Assembly: GCA_947504035.1 (NCBI GenBank)
Contig: CANNGA010000001.1
Coordinates: 62,001-126,000, forward strand
From: an uncultured Flavobacteriaceae bacterium
GTDB lineage: Bacteria; Bacteroidota; Bacteroidia; Flavobacteriales; Flavobacteriaceae
Direction: 5' to 3'
DNA length: 64,000 nt
Shown here: one piece after another, positions 44,358 through 53,732 of the stretch
Layout: each line of letters starts with the position of its first letter
How positions within the stretch are numbered: the first letter of the stretch is position 1
Translations under genes and position numbers: made by a program
Notes under the pieces: model-generated
Database searches by the model: none
The model's input: the letters and a program-made list of their open reading frames with translations, nothing else
What the model was told of the DNA's origin: nothing

Positions 44358-46154
44358 ATGATGGATACCCCCGACTTAGAGATACAGCTAAAAACACTGC
44401 CAAATGCCCCTGGTGTTTATCAATATTATGATAAAAACGAGGTGCTAATTTACGTAGGAAAGGCAAAGAATTTAAAAAAGCGTGTCAGTTCCTATTTTAC
44501 GAAGCACCATGAGTATGGTAAAACTAGAGTTCTGGTAAAAAAAATTGTGACCATTAAACATATTGTTGTGGAAACAGAAACGGATGCCTTACTGCTTGAA
44601 AATAATTTAATTAAAAAGTACCAACCACGTTATAACGTTATGCTTAAGGATGATAAATCTTATCCTTGGATCTGCATAAAAAAAGAACGCTTTCCTCGCG
44701 TATTTCCAACACGGCGTGTTTTTAAAGATGGGAGTGACTATTTTGGCCCTTATACAAGTATGAAAACAGTACGGACCTTACTAGATCTTATTAAAGGCTT
44801 GTATGCATTGCGCACCTGTAATTATAACTTAAGTGCCGATAAAATAGAGGCAGGAAAATATAAGGTGTGTTTAGAATACCATTTGGGAAATTGTAAAGGC
44901 GCGTGTGAAGATTTAGAAACAGAAGCGGCTTACCACACTAATATTAAAGCGATAAAAGAAATTATAAAAGGGAATTTTAAAGATTCTCTGTCTCAATTTA
45001 AGCAGCAAATGAAGCAGTGTGCCGAGGAGATGCGGTTTGAAGAGGCTCAAAAAATTAAAGAGAAAATAGAAGTGCTTGAAAATTACCAAGCAAAATCGAC
45101 AATCGTAAATCCAAAAATTAGTAACGTAGATGTGTTTAGCATTGTAAGTGATGAAGGTTACGGTTATGTTAACTTTTTACAATTATCGTACGGATCTATC
45201 ATACGATCCCATACTTTAGAGATTAAAAAGAAATTAGAAGAAAGCGACGCGGTACTTTTGGAATTGGCAATTACTGAAATACGACAAAGATTTAACTCGA
45301 ATTCTAGAGAGATTTATGTGCCTTTTCAGCTGTCTTTAGGGGAAGGGATTAAAGTTACCGTGCCCAAATTGGGAGATAAAAAACAAATTTTAGAGCTGTC
45401 TGTAAGAAATGCAAAGTACTACCGTATGGAGCGTTTTAAACAAATAAAAATTGTAGATCCAGACCGACACGCGAACCGAATAATGGCGCAAATGAAAGCC
45501 GATTTAAGACTTTCTGAAGCGCCAAGGCATATAGAGTGTTTTGATAATTCGAACATTCAAGGTACAAATCCAGTAGCCGCATGTGTCGTATTTAAAAACG
45601 GAAAGCCAAGTAAAAAAGATTACAGGCATTTTAATATAAAAACGGTAGAAGGGCCAGATGATTTTGCGTCTATGGAAGAAGTGGTATACCGAAGGTATAA
45701 ACGTTTGTTAGATGAAGATGAGCCGCTTCCTCAGTTAATTATTATAGATGGAGGTAAAGGACAATTATCGTCCTCTTTAAAAAGTTTAGACGCTTTAAAT
45801 CTAAGAGGCAAAATAGCCATTATTGGTATAGCGAAACGTCTGGAAGAGTTATTTTACCCTAATGACCCTATACCACTATATTTGGATAAAAAAAGTGAAA
45901 CCCTTAAAGTGATACAGCAATTGCGAAATGAGGCGCATCGGTTTGGTATTGAGCATCATAGGAATAGACGTAGTAAAAACGCGTTGCAAACAGAATTAGA
46001 AACGATACCAGGCGTGGGTGAAAAGACAATAGTAGACCTTTTAAAAACGTTTAAATCTGTAAAACGCATTGCACATGCGAAGTTAGACGAGTTAGAAGCT
46101 GTTGTAGGCGTATCAAGAGCAGAAAAAGTATATAATTTTTACCATGAAAAGTAG
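44358..46154 (+). CDS. uvrC: UvrABC system protein C
   Basis: The nucleotide-excision-repair endonuclease that makes both incisions. It has 598 residues: an N-terminal GIY-YIG nuclease (APGVYQYYD to LIYVGKAKNLKKR), a UvrB-binding UVR motif (about 205-240, FEEAQKIKEKIEVL), an RNase H-like endonuclease domain (HIECFDNSNIQG, IIIDGGKGQLSSS) and C-terminal helix-hairpin-helix motifs (IPGVGEKTIVDLL). Two ATG codons in a row open the frame. It is divergent from rimK, and the patatin-like gene follows 8 bases after the stop. Confidence 0.97.
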   Translation: MMDTPDLEIQLKTLPNAPGVYQYYDKNEVLIYVGKAKNLKKRVSSYFTKHHEYGKTRVLVKKIVTIKHIVVETETDALLLENNLIKKYQPRYNVMLKDDKSYPWICIKKERFPRVFPTRRVFKDGSDYFGPYTSMKTVRTLLDLIKGLYALRTCNYNLSADKIEAGKYKVCLEYHLGNCKGACEDLETEAAYHTNIKAIKEIIKGNFKDSLSQFKQQMKQCAEEMRFEEAQKIKEKIEVLENYQAKSTIVNPKISNVDVFSIVSDEGYGYVNFLQLSYGSIIRSHTLEIKKKLEESDAVLLELAITEIRQRFNSNSREIYVPFQLSLGEGIKVTVPKLGDKKQILELSVRNAKYYRMERFKQIKIVDPDRHANRIMAQMKADLRLSEAPRHIECFDNSNIQGTNPVAACVVFKNGKPSKKDYRHFNIKTVEGPDDFASMEEVVYRRYKRLLDEDEPLPQLIIIDGGKGQLSSSLKSLDALNLRGKIAIIGIAKRLEELFYPNDPIPLYLDKKSETLKVIQQLRNEAHRFGIEHHRNRRSKNALQTELETIPGVGEKTIVDLLKTFKSVKRIAHAKLDELEAVVGVSRAEKVYNFYHEK

Positions 46155-46162
46155 CTGATAAT

Positions 46163-48406
46163 TTGAAAACATATACCATCATAATCTTAATGAGTATTTT
46201 GTGTTGCCAAACTTTTAAGGCGCAACAGAACACCGAAGGTGTGTCTCGCCCTAAAATAGGATTAGTACTTAGTGGTGGCGGAGCTAAAGGGTTAGCGCAC
46301 ATTGGAGCATTAAAAGTAATAGACAGCTTAGGTATAGAGGTCGACTACATTGCAGGAACCAGCATGGGCGCGATAATAGGTGCTTTGTATGCCTCTGGGT
46401 ATTCGGGAAAAACATTAGATTCGATTTTTAATGAAGTCGATTTCGATAAGATTATTAATGATGATTTGCCTCGAGGATCTAAAGCATTTTACGAACGTTA
46501 CAATTCCGAGCGTTATGCATTAACACTGCCTTTCGATGGCTTTAAATTAAAGTTGCCTTCAGCACTGTCTCGAGGTCAAAACATATTTAACATCCTCTCT
46601 AGGTTGTTATTACATACTAATGGGATACATGATTTTAAAGCGTTACATATCCCTTTTTTCTGTATCGCTACCAATATAGAAACCGGCGCTCCCGTTTTAT
46701 TAGATAAAGGGAATTTAACGCAAGCGCTTATGGCCAGTAGCGCCTTACCATCGTTATTTCAGCCCGTAACTATAGACGATCAAATTTTAATCGATGGCGG
46801 GGTGACTAATAACTATCCAATAGGGGATTTAAAAGCCAGGGGTATGGATGTTATTATAGGTTTAGATGTACAAGACGGTTTGCTTGAAAGAAAAGAACTG
46901 GCTTCGGCAGCCGATGTGTTACTGCAAATCAATAATTTTAGAACTATTAATGCCATGACATTAAAGTCTAAAGAAACAGATATTCATATCAAGCCCGACA
47001 TTAAAGACTTTAATTTAGTGTCTTTTAGCCAAGGGAATCTTATCATATCGAAAGGAAAAGAGGCGGCGCTCCAACAATTAGAAGCACTTAAGAAACTAAG
47101 TAAAACCAATGCGGTTAAAAAAGAATTTCCTGAGATTAAGGCTTTTAAAGATACCATAGGATTAAGACATATTGTTTTAAGAGGGAGTGAAAAATACACG
47201 CGCTCGTATATTACAGGTAAATTAAAAATTAAAGGGGATGAAAAATTGCCTTATACTAAGTTTTTAAAAGGGATTAATAGTTTAGTGGCGACTAATAATT
47301 TTAATGCATTTCATTATTACTTGAATCCTACAGAGGCAGAAGGGGTTTATGATTTACAGGCAACAGTTCAAGAAACTAAAGAATCTACTTTTTTAAGATT
47401 AGCAGTACATTACGATGATTTATACAAAAGTGCAGCGCTAATAAATGTTACTAAAAAGCGATTGTTATTCAAGAACGACACCGCTTCTCTAGATCTTATT
47501 TTAGGGGATAATGTAAGGTACGATTTTAATTACTTAATAGACAAAGGATTTTATTGGAGCGTTGGGTTACGATCACGTTTTAATGCATTTAATAAGGGGG
47601 TTAACGCACAATTGTTGTTAGATGACACAGAAATAGCGGCTACGGGATTAAATCAAATTAGCGTATCACTCCAAGACCAAACCAATCAATTTTATTTAGA
47701 AACACTTCTTAGGAAGGATTTTGCGTTAGGTTTAGGTGTAGAACATAAGCGTTTGGAAATTAAATCGGAAACTATTGCTACAAATACAGATGAAGATGAA
47801 TTTGAGTTTGAAGGGACAGATTATATAAGCGTGTTTAGCACGATTAGATTAGATACGTATGATAACAAATACTTCCCAACCAAAGGCGTTGCTTTTAATG
47901 GCGATTTGCATTCCTATCTTTTTGCATCAAGTTTTAATAGCACATTCGAAAGTTTTTCAATTGCAAAGGCAACAGTAGGATACGCTTTTAGTACAGGAGC
48001 TAAATTGGCGTTTAACTTGCAAGCAGGCGCAGGACTTAAATTAGGGGATACCTCTACAAGAACTCTAGATTTTGCCTTAGGAGGCTATGGTAATAATCTT
48101 ATCAATAATTTTATTCCGTTTTATGGATATGATTTTTTCTCCTTAACGGGAAGTAACTATATCAAAACAAATTTTGGTATGGATTATAGAGTGTTTGGGA
48201 ACAACCATATTACCCTAGAAGGAAACTGGGCTAATGTCGCTAATGGTGTTTTTGACACAAGAGATTGGTTTGTATTACCCCAATATACAGGTTATGCTAT
48301 AGGCTATGCTTACGATAGTTTTTTAGGACCTATCCAGATAAAATACAGTTATTCACCAGAGCAAAATGATAGTGTTTGGTACTTTAATGTAGGATTTTGG
48401 TTTTAG
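46163..48406 (+). CDS. Patatin-like phospholipase with C-terminal outer-membrane beta-barrel (PlpD-like)
   Basis: A 747-residue protein. A signal peptide (to about 20) is followed by a patatin lipase domain with oxyanion motif SGGGAKG, nucleophile Ser67 in GTSMG and the Asp of the dyad in LIDGGVTNN. A POTRA-like region (about 330-410, IVLRGSEKYTRSYITGKL) precedes a BamA/TpsB-like beta-barrel ending in the aromatic WYFNVGFWF. This is the architecture of PlpD-type (type Vd) proteins, which display a lipase at the surface. The start is TTG at 46163. Confidence 0.9.
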   Translation: MKTYTIIILMSILCCQTFKAQQNTEGVSRPKIGLVLSGGGAKGLAHIGALKVIDSLGIEVDYIAGTSMGAIIGALYASGYSGKTLDSIFNEVDFDKIINDDLPRGSKAFYERYNSERYALTLPFDGFKLKLPSALSRGQNIFNILSRLLLHTNGIHDFKALHIPFFCIATNIETGAPVLLDKGNLTQALMASSALPSLFQPVTIDDQILIDGGVTNNYPIGDLKARGMDVIIGLDVQDGLLERKELASAADVLLQINNFRTINAMTLKSKETDIHIKPDIKDFNLVSFSQGNLIISKGKEAALQQLEALKKLSKTNAVKKEFPEIKAFKDTIGLRHIVLRGSEKYTRSYITGKLKIKGDEKLPYTKFLKGINSLVATNNFNAFHYYLNPTEAEGVYDLQATVQETKESTFLRLAVHYDDLYKSAALINVTKKRLLFKNDTASLDLILGDNVRYDFNYLIDKGFYWSVGLRSRFNAFNKGVNAQLLLDDTEIAATGLNQISVSLQDQTNQFYLETLLRKDFALGLGVEHKRLEIKSETIATNTDEDEFEFEGTDYISVFSTIRLDTYDNKYFPTKGVAFNGDLHSYLFASSFNSTFESFSIAKATVGYAFSTGAKLAFNLQAGAGLKLGDTSTRTLDFALGGYGNNLINNFIPFYGYDFFSLTGSNYIKTNFGMDYRVFGNNHITLEGNWANVANGVFDTRDWFVLPQYTGYAIGYAYDSFLGPIQIKYSYSPEQNDSVWYFNVGFWF

Positions 48407-48469
48407 GGTGTGCCTGTTTTTCTAACAGAACTATAACATTTCAAAAAGCGACCATTCCAATAAAATTTC

Positions 48470-48477
48470 TATTTTTG
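48470..48477 (+). promoter_or_regulatory. Probable -7 element upstream of the DUF3108 gene
   Basis: TATTTTTG, an exact TAnnTTTG match, 78 bases before the ATG at 48555. This leaves a leader of about 70 bases that carries the repeat array at 48500-48534. Confidence 0.4.
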
Positions 48478-48499
48478 GAATAGTAATTGTAATTTTAAG

Positions 48500-48534
48500 T
48501 GTAACATAATATTATGTAACATTTTAAGTTACAT
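48500..48534 (+). promoter_or_regulatory. TGTAACAT repeat array ahead of the DUF3108 gene, possible operator
   Basis: The octamer TGTAACAT occurs at 48500-48507 and 48515-48522 (15-base period). The second copy also forms an inverted repeat, ATGTAAC N7 GTTACAT (48514-48534). The palindrome CATAATATTATG (48505-48516) lies between them. This arrangement is compatible with a dimeric regulator site or a leader hairpin. Confidence 0.4.
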
Positions 48535-48554
48535 TTATAATTACCCAAATCAAG

Positions 48555-49337
48555 ATGAAAAAATTACTATTACTATTAGCTGTTTTTACCCTAACACAAA
48601 TGTCTTTTGCGCAGCAGCAATCTGCTTTTAAAGATGGTGAATGGTTTAAGTTTAAGATGAGTTACAGTGGATTTCTAAAGGCAGGTAATGCCACTTTAAC
48701 GGTTAAAGAAACCCAACTTAATGATAAAGACGTGTTTCATGTTGTTGGTAAGGGGTGGACAACAGGTATGATAAAGTGGTTTTTTAAGGTGAAAGACCGT
48801 TACGAAACGTATTTCGATGCCTCGACCAACATGCCTTATAAATTTATTAGAAATATTGATGAAGGTGGACATACTAAAGACTTAGAGATCAATTTCGATC
48901 AAGACAATCATAAAGCGCACATCAACAATAAAAAATATAAGGTTAAAAAAGTTGTAGATACAAAGCCTAATATTCAAGACATGGTATCTACATTTTACTA
49001 TTTGAGAAACCATTTAGACACAGAAAACTTAAAAACAGGAGATGAGGTGCGTGTGGATATGTTTTTTGATGAAGAAAATTATGGATTTAAATTGCAATAT
49101 TTAGGCGAAGAAACCATTAGTACAGATTTTGGAGATATTGTTTCTTTAAAATTTAGGCCTTATGTTTTAGCAGGTCGTGTATTTAAGGAAGAAGAAAGTT
49201 TAACACTATGGGTATCTAAAGACAAAAATAAAGTACCTTTGCGCATCAAAGCGGATTTGGCTGTGGGATCGCTTAGAGCAGATTTAGAAGCTGTTAAAGG
49301 GTTAAAACATCCATCGCGCGTAGTTGCTAAGAATTAA
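48555..49337 (+). CDS. DUF3108 domain-containing exported protein
   Basis: A 260-residue protein with a signal peptide (MSFAQ, about residue 20) and the DUF3108 fold signature: FKMSYSGFLKAGNATLTVKE, GWTTGMIKWFFKVKDRYETYFD and the VDMFFDEENYGFKLQYLGEE block. It is periplasmic or outer-membrane associated; the function is not known. Its stop overlaps the start of the tryptophan dioxygenase gene by one base (TAATG), giving a three-gene coupled run with the M23 peptidase. Confidence 0.88.
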   Translation: MKKLLLLLAVFTLTQMSFAQQQSAFKDGEWFKFKMSYSGFLKAGNATLTVKETQLNDKDVFHVVGKGWTTGMIKWFFKVKDRYETYFDASTNMPYKFIRNIDEGGHTKDLEINFDQDNHKAHINNKKYKVKKVVDTKPNIQDMVSTFYYLRNHLDTENLKTGDEVRVDMFFDEENYGFKLQYLGEETISTDFGDIVSLKFRPYVLAGRVFKEEESLTLWVSKDKNKVPLRIKADLAVGSLRADLEAVKGLKHPSRVVAKN

Positions 49338-50257
49338 TGAAATCAGACGCAGACATAACTCATAAGCTCAAAGAGAAATACGAGTCTATAGATCAAGATT
49401 TAGATGTACACTTAGAAGGTTTACTTCATAGTAAACCAGTGAATTACTGGGACTATATACAGACAGATGTATTATTAAATCTTCAAAAACCCCGAACAGA
49501 TTTTCCAGATGAAATGGTATTTATCATGTACCATCAGGTGAGTGAATTACTGTTTAAAATGATACTTTCTGAAATTGAGCAAATTGCAGAAAACCCATTA
49601 GAAATCAATAGGTTTACGACTAAAATAGAACGTATTAGTCGGTATTTTGATGTGCTAACATCTTCGTTTAGTATCATGAAAGATGGTATGAATGTATCGC
49701 AGTACAACGAATTTAGAACAGCTTTGACACCAGCAAGCGGATTTCAAAGTGCGCAATACCGAAAAGTAGAGTTGGCATCTACCGAAGTCATCAACCTTAT
49801 AGACAAACGTTTTCGATCTAAAATTGACAAAGATATTTGTTGTGAGAAAGGGTTTGAGCATTTGTACTGGCAAGCCGCAGGTAAAGATTTTAAAACAGGG
49901 AAAAAAACATACACACTAACGGCGTTTGAAACGCGTTATAAAGACGAATTGCTAAGGTTTGCAGATCAGTATAAAACCCGTAACTTGTGGAGTAAATTTA
50001 AAGAGTTACCAGAAGCCGAACAGCAAAATGAAAGGCTTGTACAGGTGATGCGCGATTACGATCATACTGTAAACGTAAAGTGGGTTATGGCGCATTATGA
50101 TACCGCAAACCATTACTTGAATATTTGTGGTAAAACAGCAGAGGCCACAGGAGGCAGCGAATGGGTGAAATACATGCATCCAAAGTATCAAAAAAGAATA
50201 TTTTTTCCAGATTTATGGACAGAACAAGAAATAGAAGATTGGGGAATAGAGGTATAA
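49337..50257 (+). CDS. kynA: Tryptophan 2,3-dioxygenase
   Basis: A heme enzyme that oxidises tryptophan to N-formylkynurenine, the first step of the kynurenine route. It has 306 residues. Recognisable blocks are YHQVSELLFKMILSEIEQI (substrate-site His), LTPASGFQSAQYR, and the C-terminal MRDYDHTVNVKWVMAHYDTANHYL with GGSEWVKYMHP (proximal heme region). It is coupled by one-base stop/start overlaps to DUF3108 before it and the M23 peptidase after it. Other kynurenine-pathway genes are not in the window. Confidence 0.95.
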   Translation: MKSDADITHKLKEKYESIDQDLDVHLEGLLHSKPVNYWDYIQTDVLLNLQKPRTDFPDEMVFIMYHQVSELLFKMILSEIEQIAENPLEINRFTTKIERISRYFDVLTSSFSIMKDGMNVSQYNEFRTALTPASGFQSAQYRKVELASTEVINLIDKRFRSKIDKDICCEKGFEHLYWQAAGKDFKTGKKTYTLTAFETRYKDELLRFADQYKTRNLWSKFKELPEAEQQNERLVQVMRDYDHTVNVKWVMAHYDTANHYLNICGKTAEATGGSEWVKYMHPKYQKRIFFPDLWTEQEIEDWGIEV

Positions 50258-51534
50258 TGTTTATAATTTTGGGGCTAGCACTACTCTCGTGCAAAGACGA
50301 ATCTGTCCCCGAAGTTAAAGAAGAAATTGTAGAAGTTGTAGCGCCAGAACAACACATAGAGTTTGGTTTTAATCTAGACGAATATATAGTCAAGAGAGAT
50401 ACGATTAAAAGCGGTGATAGTTTTGGACAAATTTTAGAGCGAAACCATGTCGGTTATCCTAAAATTTTTCATGTTGCTGAAAAAGCAAAGGATACGTTCG
50501 ATATTAGACGTTTACAGGTGGGTAAACCTTATACATTACTTTGTGTTAAGGAAGATTCCTTAGAAGTTCCAAAATGCTTTATTTATCAACCTAATTTGGA
50601 AGACTATGTTGTTATTAACTTTCAAGATTCTATCCATGCCTATACCAGTAAAAAATCAATTACTTATGTCGAAAAATCGGCTACAGGTGTAATTAATAGC
50701 AATATTTCAGAAACTTTAGAATCTCAAGGCTTAAGTCCTAGGTTAGCTTATAAAATGGCTGATGAAGTTTTTGCATGGACCATAGATTTTAGAAGATTAC
50801 AAAAAGGGGATCGTTTCAAAGTTGTGTATACCGATAAATATATCGATGATAGCATATATGCAGGTGTACATAAAATAAAAGCAGCATATTTTGAGCATAA
50901 TACAGAACCGTTTTATGCTTTTGAATTTATGACTGATTCTACAAAAGGTATTGTAGATTATTTTAATGAAGAAGCAAAAAATCTAAGACGTGCATTTTTA
51001 AAAGCACCAGTTAAATTTAGCAGGATATCATCACGTTACAACTTAAAAAGACGTATTGCTGTGTACGGTTATAAAGTTAAACCTCATAAAGGGACCGATT
51101 TTGCAGCACCTATTGGCACACCCATTATGGCAACAGCTAATGGAACCGTAACAAAATCGGAACGTAGAGGCGGAAATGGAAAATACGTTAAAATACGACA
51201 TAATGCCACCTATGAAACGCAATATTTACACATGCGGAAGCGCAATGTAAAAGTGGGTGATTTTGTAAAACAAGGAGATGTTATCGGTTGGATAGGTATG
51301 ACAGGAAGTACAGGAGGGCCACATGTGTGTTACCGTTTTTGGAAAAATAAACGAGAAGTAGACCCCTTTAAGCAAAAACTGCCTGAAGCAAAACCGATTT
51401 CAGATTCTTTAAAAATTCAATACTTAGACTATATAGAACCTATAAAATATAAGTTAGATAACATCAATTTTAAACCACAAATTACAGAAGAAGAAGCCCC
51501 AGAGGCCCCTGTAATTTATCAAACCAATTCGTAA
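50257..51534 (+). CDS. M23 family metallopeptidase lipoprotein
   Basis: A 425-residue cell-wall endopeptidase-like lipoprotein (lipobox ALLSC, Cys12). I chose ATG at 50257, which overlaps the previous stop by one base and gives a clean lipoprotein signal; an upstream in-frame ATG at 50161 would bury it. The middle contains LysM/opacity-like segments ([14 protein letters not shown]). The C-terminal LytM domain has His277 and Asp281 (PHKGTDFA), His325 (YLHM) and His356 in GPHVCYRF, where Cys358 replaces the usual third zinc ligand His. It probably acts on peptidoglycan in the periplasm. Confidence 0.9.
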   Translation: MFIILGLALLSCKDESVPEVKEEIVEVVAPEQHIEFGFNLDEYIVKRDTIKSGDSFGQILERNHVGYPKIFHVAEKAKDTFDIRRLQVGKPYTLLCVKEDSLEVPKCFIYQPNLEDYVVINFQDSIHAYTSKKSITYVEKSATGVINSNISETLESQGLSPRLAYKMADEVFAWTIDFRRLQKGDRFKVVYTDKYIDDSIYAGVHKIKAAYFEHNTEPFYAFEFMTDSTKGIVDYFNEEAKNLRRAFLKAPVKFSRISSRYNLKRRIAVYGYKVKPHKGTDFAAPIGTPIMATANGTVTKSERRGGNGKYVKIRHNATYETQYLHMRKRNVKVGDFVKQGDVIGWIGMTGSTGGPHVCYRFWKNKREVDPFKQKLPEAKPISDSLKIQYLDYIEPIKYKLDNINFKPQITEEEAPEAPVIYQTNS

Positions 51535-51535
51535 T

Positions 51536-53155
51536 ATGGCATTACCTAGTATCAATCCGACAACAACAAATTCTTGGAAAAAATTAGAGGCACACTTTAA
51601 AGAAGTGCAACATCTTAAAATGAAAGATTTATTTGTTAAAGATGATGGTAGGGCCGATAAATTTACGATAAGCTGGGAGGATTTTTATGTGGATTTTTCC
51701 AAAAATAGAATTACCGATGCAACGTTTCAGTACCTTTTAGAATTAGCCGATGAGGTGAATTTAAAAGAGGCTATAGCACAACAGTTTTCTGGAGATATTA
51801 TTAATGAAACAGAAGGGCGCGCCGTATTACATACAGCTTTAAGAGCCCCGAAGTCTGCTACGGTTACAGTAGATGGCCAAAATATAATACCAGAAATACA
51901 TCGTGTAAAGGAAAAGATAGAAGGGTTTACTCATGAAATTGTATCAGGTAAGCGAAAAGGCTACACGGGTAAAGCATTTACACATGTTGTTAATATTGGG
52001 ATTGGAGGGTCAGATTTAGGCCCTGCTATGGTTGTTGATGCTTTACAGTATTACAAAAACCATCTTACCACCTATTTTGTAAGCAATGTAGATGGAGATC
52101 ATGTTAATGAGGTTATTAAAAATTTAGACCCAGAAACCACCTTATTTGTTGTAGTATCCAAAACATTTACAACACAGGAAACGCTTTCTAATGCCAATAC
52201 CTTAAAATCTTGGTTTTTAGAAACAGCAACCGAAGCAGACATCGCAAAACACTTTGTAGCTGTTTCTACCAACTTAGAAAGTGTGAAAAACTTTGGTATA
52301 GACCCAAACAATATTTTTCCTATGTGGGATTGGGTAGGAGGTCGTTTTTCTTTGTGGAGTGCCGTTGGTCTAACGATTAGTTTGGCTGTAGGTTATGCTA
52401 ATTATGCTCAGCTTTTAGAAGGCGCACATAGCATGGATGTACATTTTAAAAATGAAGATTTTAAAAGTAATATCCCAGTTGTTTTAGCTTTGATAAGTGT
52501 ATGGTATAATAACTTCTTTGAAGCCGAGAGCGAAGCCGTAATTCCATATTCGCAGTACTTAAACCAGTTTGCGACCTATCTGCAACAAGGTATTATGGAA
52601 AGTAATGGTAAAAGTATAGATAGAAATGGAGCCCCTATAGATTACCAAACAGGAACCCTAATATGGGGAGAGCCAGGTACCAATTCGCAACATGCCTTTT
52701 TTCAATTAATACATCAAGGAACGAAGTTAATTCCAGCAGATTTTATTGGTTTTACAAAAGCACTTCATGGCAATCAAGACCACCAAGATAAACTAATGTC
52801 TAACTTTTTAGCACAGACAGAAGCTTTGCTTAATGGAAAGACAAAAGAGGCTGTTAGCGCAGAAGGAACAAAAGCATCAATTATTCCGTTTAAAGTATTT
52901 GAAGGCAACAAACCTACAAATACTATTTTTATAGATAAACTATCACCAAAAAGTCTAGGCAAGCTCATCGCCATGTACGAACATAAAATATTTGTTCAAG
53001 GGGTGATATGGAATATTTTTAGTTACGATCAATTTGGCGTAGAGCTCGGAAAGCAATTGGCGAATAAAATTTTAAAAGAATTCAATACAGATGCCGTAAA
53101 TGAACATGATGGATCTACTCAAAATCTATTAAAACACTACAAGGCGCGTAAATAA
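51536..53155 (+). CDS. pgi: Glucose-6-phosphate isomerase
   Basis: Interconverts glucose-6-phosphate and fructose-6-phosphate. It has 539 residues. Signature blocks are [13 protein letters not shown], the [15 protein letters not shown] active-site segment, and [24 protein letters not shown] with the catalytic His. The C-terminal [10 protein letters not shown] motif is present. It starts one base after the M23 stop, so it can be transcribed with that run. A terminator follows. Confidence 0.97.
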   Translation: MALPSINPTTTNSWKKLEAHFKEVQHLKMKDLFVKDDGRADKFTISWEDFYVDFSKNRITDATFQYLLELADEVNLKEAIAQQFSGDIINETEGRAVLHTALRAPKSATVTVDGQNIIPEIHRVKEKIEGFTHEIVSGKRKGYTGKAFTHVVNIGIGGSDLGPAMVVDALQYYKNHLTTYFVSNVDGDHVNEVIKNLDPETTLFVVVSKTFTTQETLSNANTLKSWFLETATEADIAKHFVAVSTNLESVKNFGIDPNNIFPMWDWVGGRFSLWSAVGLTISLAVGYANYAQLLEGAHSMDVHFKNEDFKSNIPVVLALISVWYNNFFEAESEAVIPYSQYLNQFATYLQQGIMESNGKSIDRNGAPIDYQTGTLIWGEPGTNSQHAFFQLIHQGTKLIPADFIGFTKALHGNQDHQDKLMSNFLAQTEALLNGKTKEAVSAEGTKASIIPFKVFEGNKPTNTIFIDKLSPKSLGKLIAMYEHKIFVQGVIWNIFSYDQFGVELGKQLANKILKEFNTDAVNEHDGSTQNLLKHYKARK

Positions 53156-53166
53156 GAAATAGATCT

Positions 53167-53200
53167 AAATAGGGCATGTTTAATTTCGTGCCCTATTTTA
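53167..53200 (+). terminator. Terminator of pgi
   Basis: A stem of about 11 bp, AAATAGGGCA(T) with (A)TGCCCTATTT, followed by TTTA. It begins 12 bases after the pgi stop. Confidence 0.75.
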
Positions 53201-53244
53201 AAAAAAGGCGTATTATCAGCGCTTTTTTTATGGATTAAAATCAC

Positions 53245-53252
53245 TATTTTTG
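53245..53252 (+). promoter_or_regulatory. Probable -7 element of the small membrane-protein gene at 53276
   Basis: TATTTTTG matches TAnnTTTG exactly, 24 bases before the ATG. A T-rich tract but no clear TTG lies at the -33 position. Confidence 0.4.
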
Positions 53253-53275
53253 ATTAAGAAATAAATTAAACAATT

Positions 53276-53716
53276 ATGTACGGAGTTATTCAAGTTTTAC
53301 ATTCTTATTGGGCATTTATAGTGCTTTTGGTACTATTAGCAGCAGTAGTAAATGCCATTTCTAAATCTGCAACTGGTAAAGAATACAGTCCTAAAGATTT
53401 TAGAATTTCTCTATTTGGATTAATCGTAACACACATCCAACTGCTTATAGGTTTGGTGTTGTATTTTGTATCGCCAAGACTTGCCTTATTTTCTGAATTA
53501 GGAATGGGAGGCGTTATGAAAGATGCTGTAAACAGGTTGTACTTGGTAGAGCATCCTTTTGTTAATATTATTGTAGTAGCTTTAATTACTATAGGCTATT
53601 CTAAACATAAAAAGAAATTAACGTCTGCACCTAAGTTAAAGACAATTGCTGTTTTCTATACCATCGCTTTTGTTTTGTTACTTACTAGAATCCCTTGGAG
53701 TGCCTGGTTGGGTTAG
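53276..53716 (+). CDS. Small four-helix membrane protein, unknown function
   Basis: A 146-residue protein with about four hydrophobic segments (roughly 8-25, 45-66, 95-112 and 122-140) and a conserved-looking His in LHSYWAF, IVTHIQ and VEHPF. The intramembrane histidines explain why relatives are sometimes labelled cytochrome b-like; no heme-binding pair can be confirmed here. It stands alone between pgi and the convergent nuclease gene. Confidence 0.8.
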   Translation: MYGVIQVLHSYWAFIVLLVLLAAVVNAISKSATGKEYSPKDFRISLFGLIVTHIQLLIGLVLYFVSPRLALFSELGMGGVMKDAVNRLYLVEHPFVNIIVVALITIGYSKHKKKLTSAPKLKTIAVFYTIAFVLLLTRIPWSAWLG

Positions 53717-53732
53717 AATGCCTGAATAATTG

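Noticed and set aside
50161-50257. Upstream extension of the M23 peptidase gene by 32 codons
   Set aside because: It would overlap the tryptophan dioxygenase gene by 97 bases and place a basic segment before the lipoprotein signal. ATG at 50257 gives a clean lipobox and the same one-base overlap used by its neighbours.
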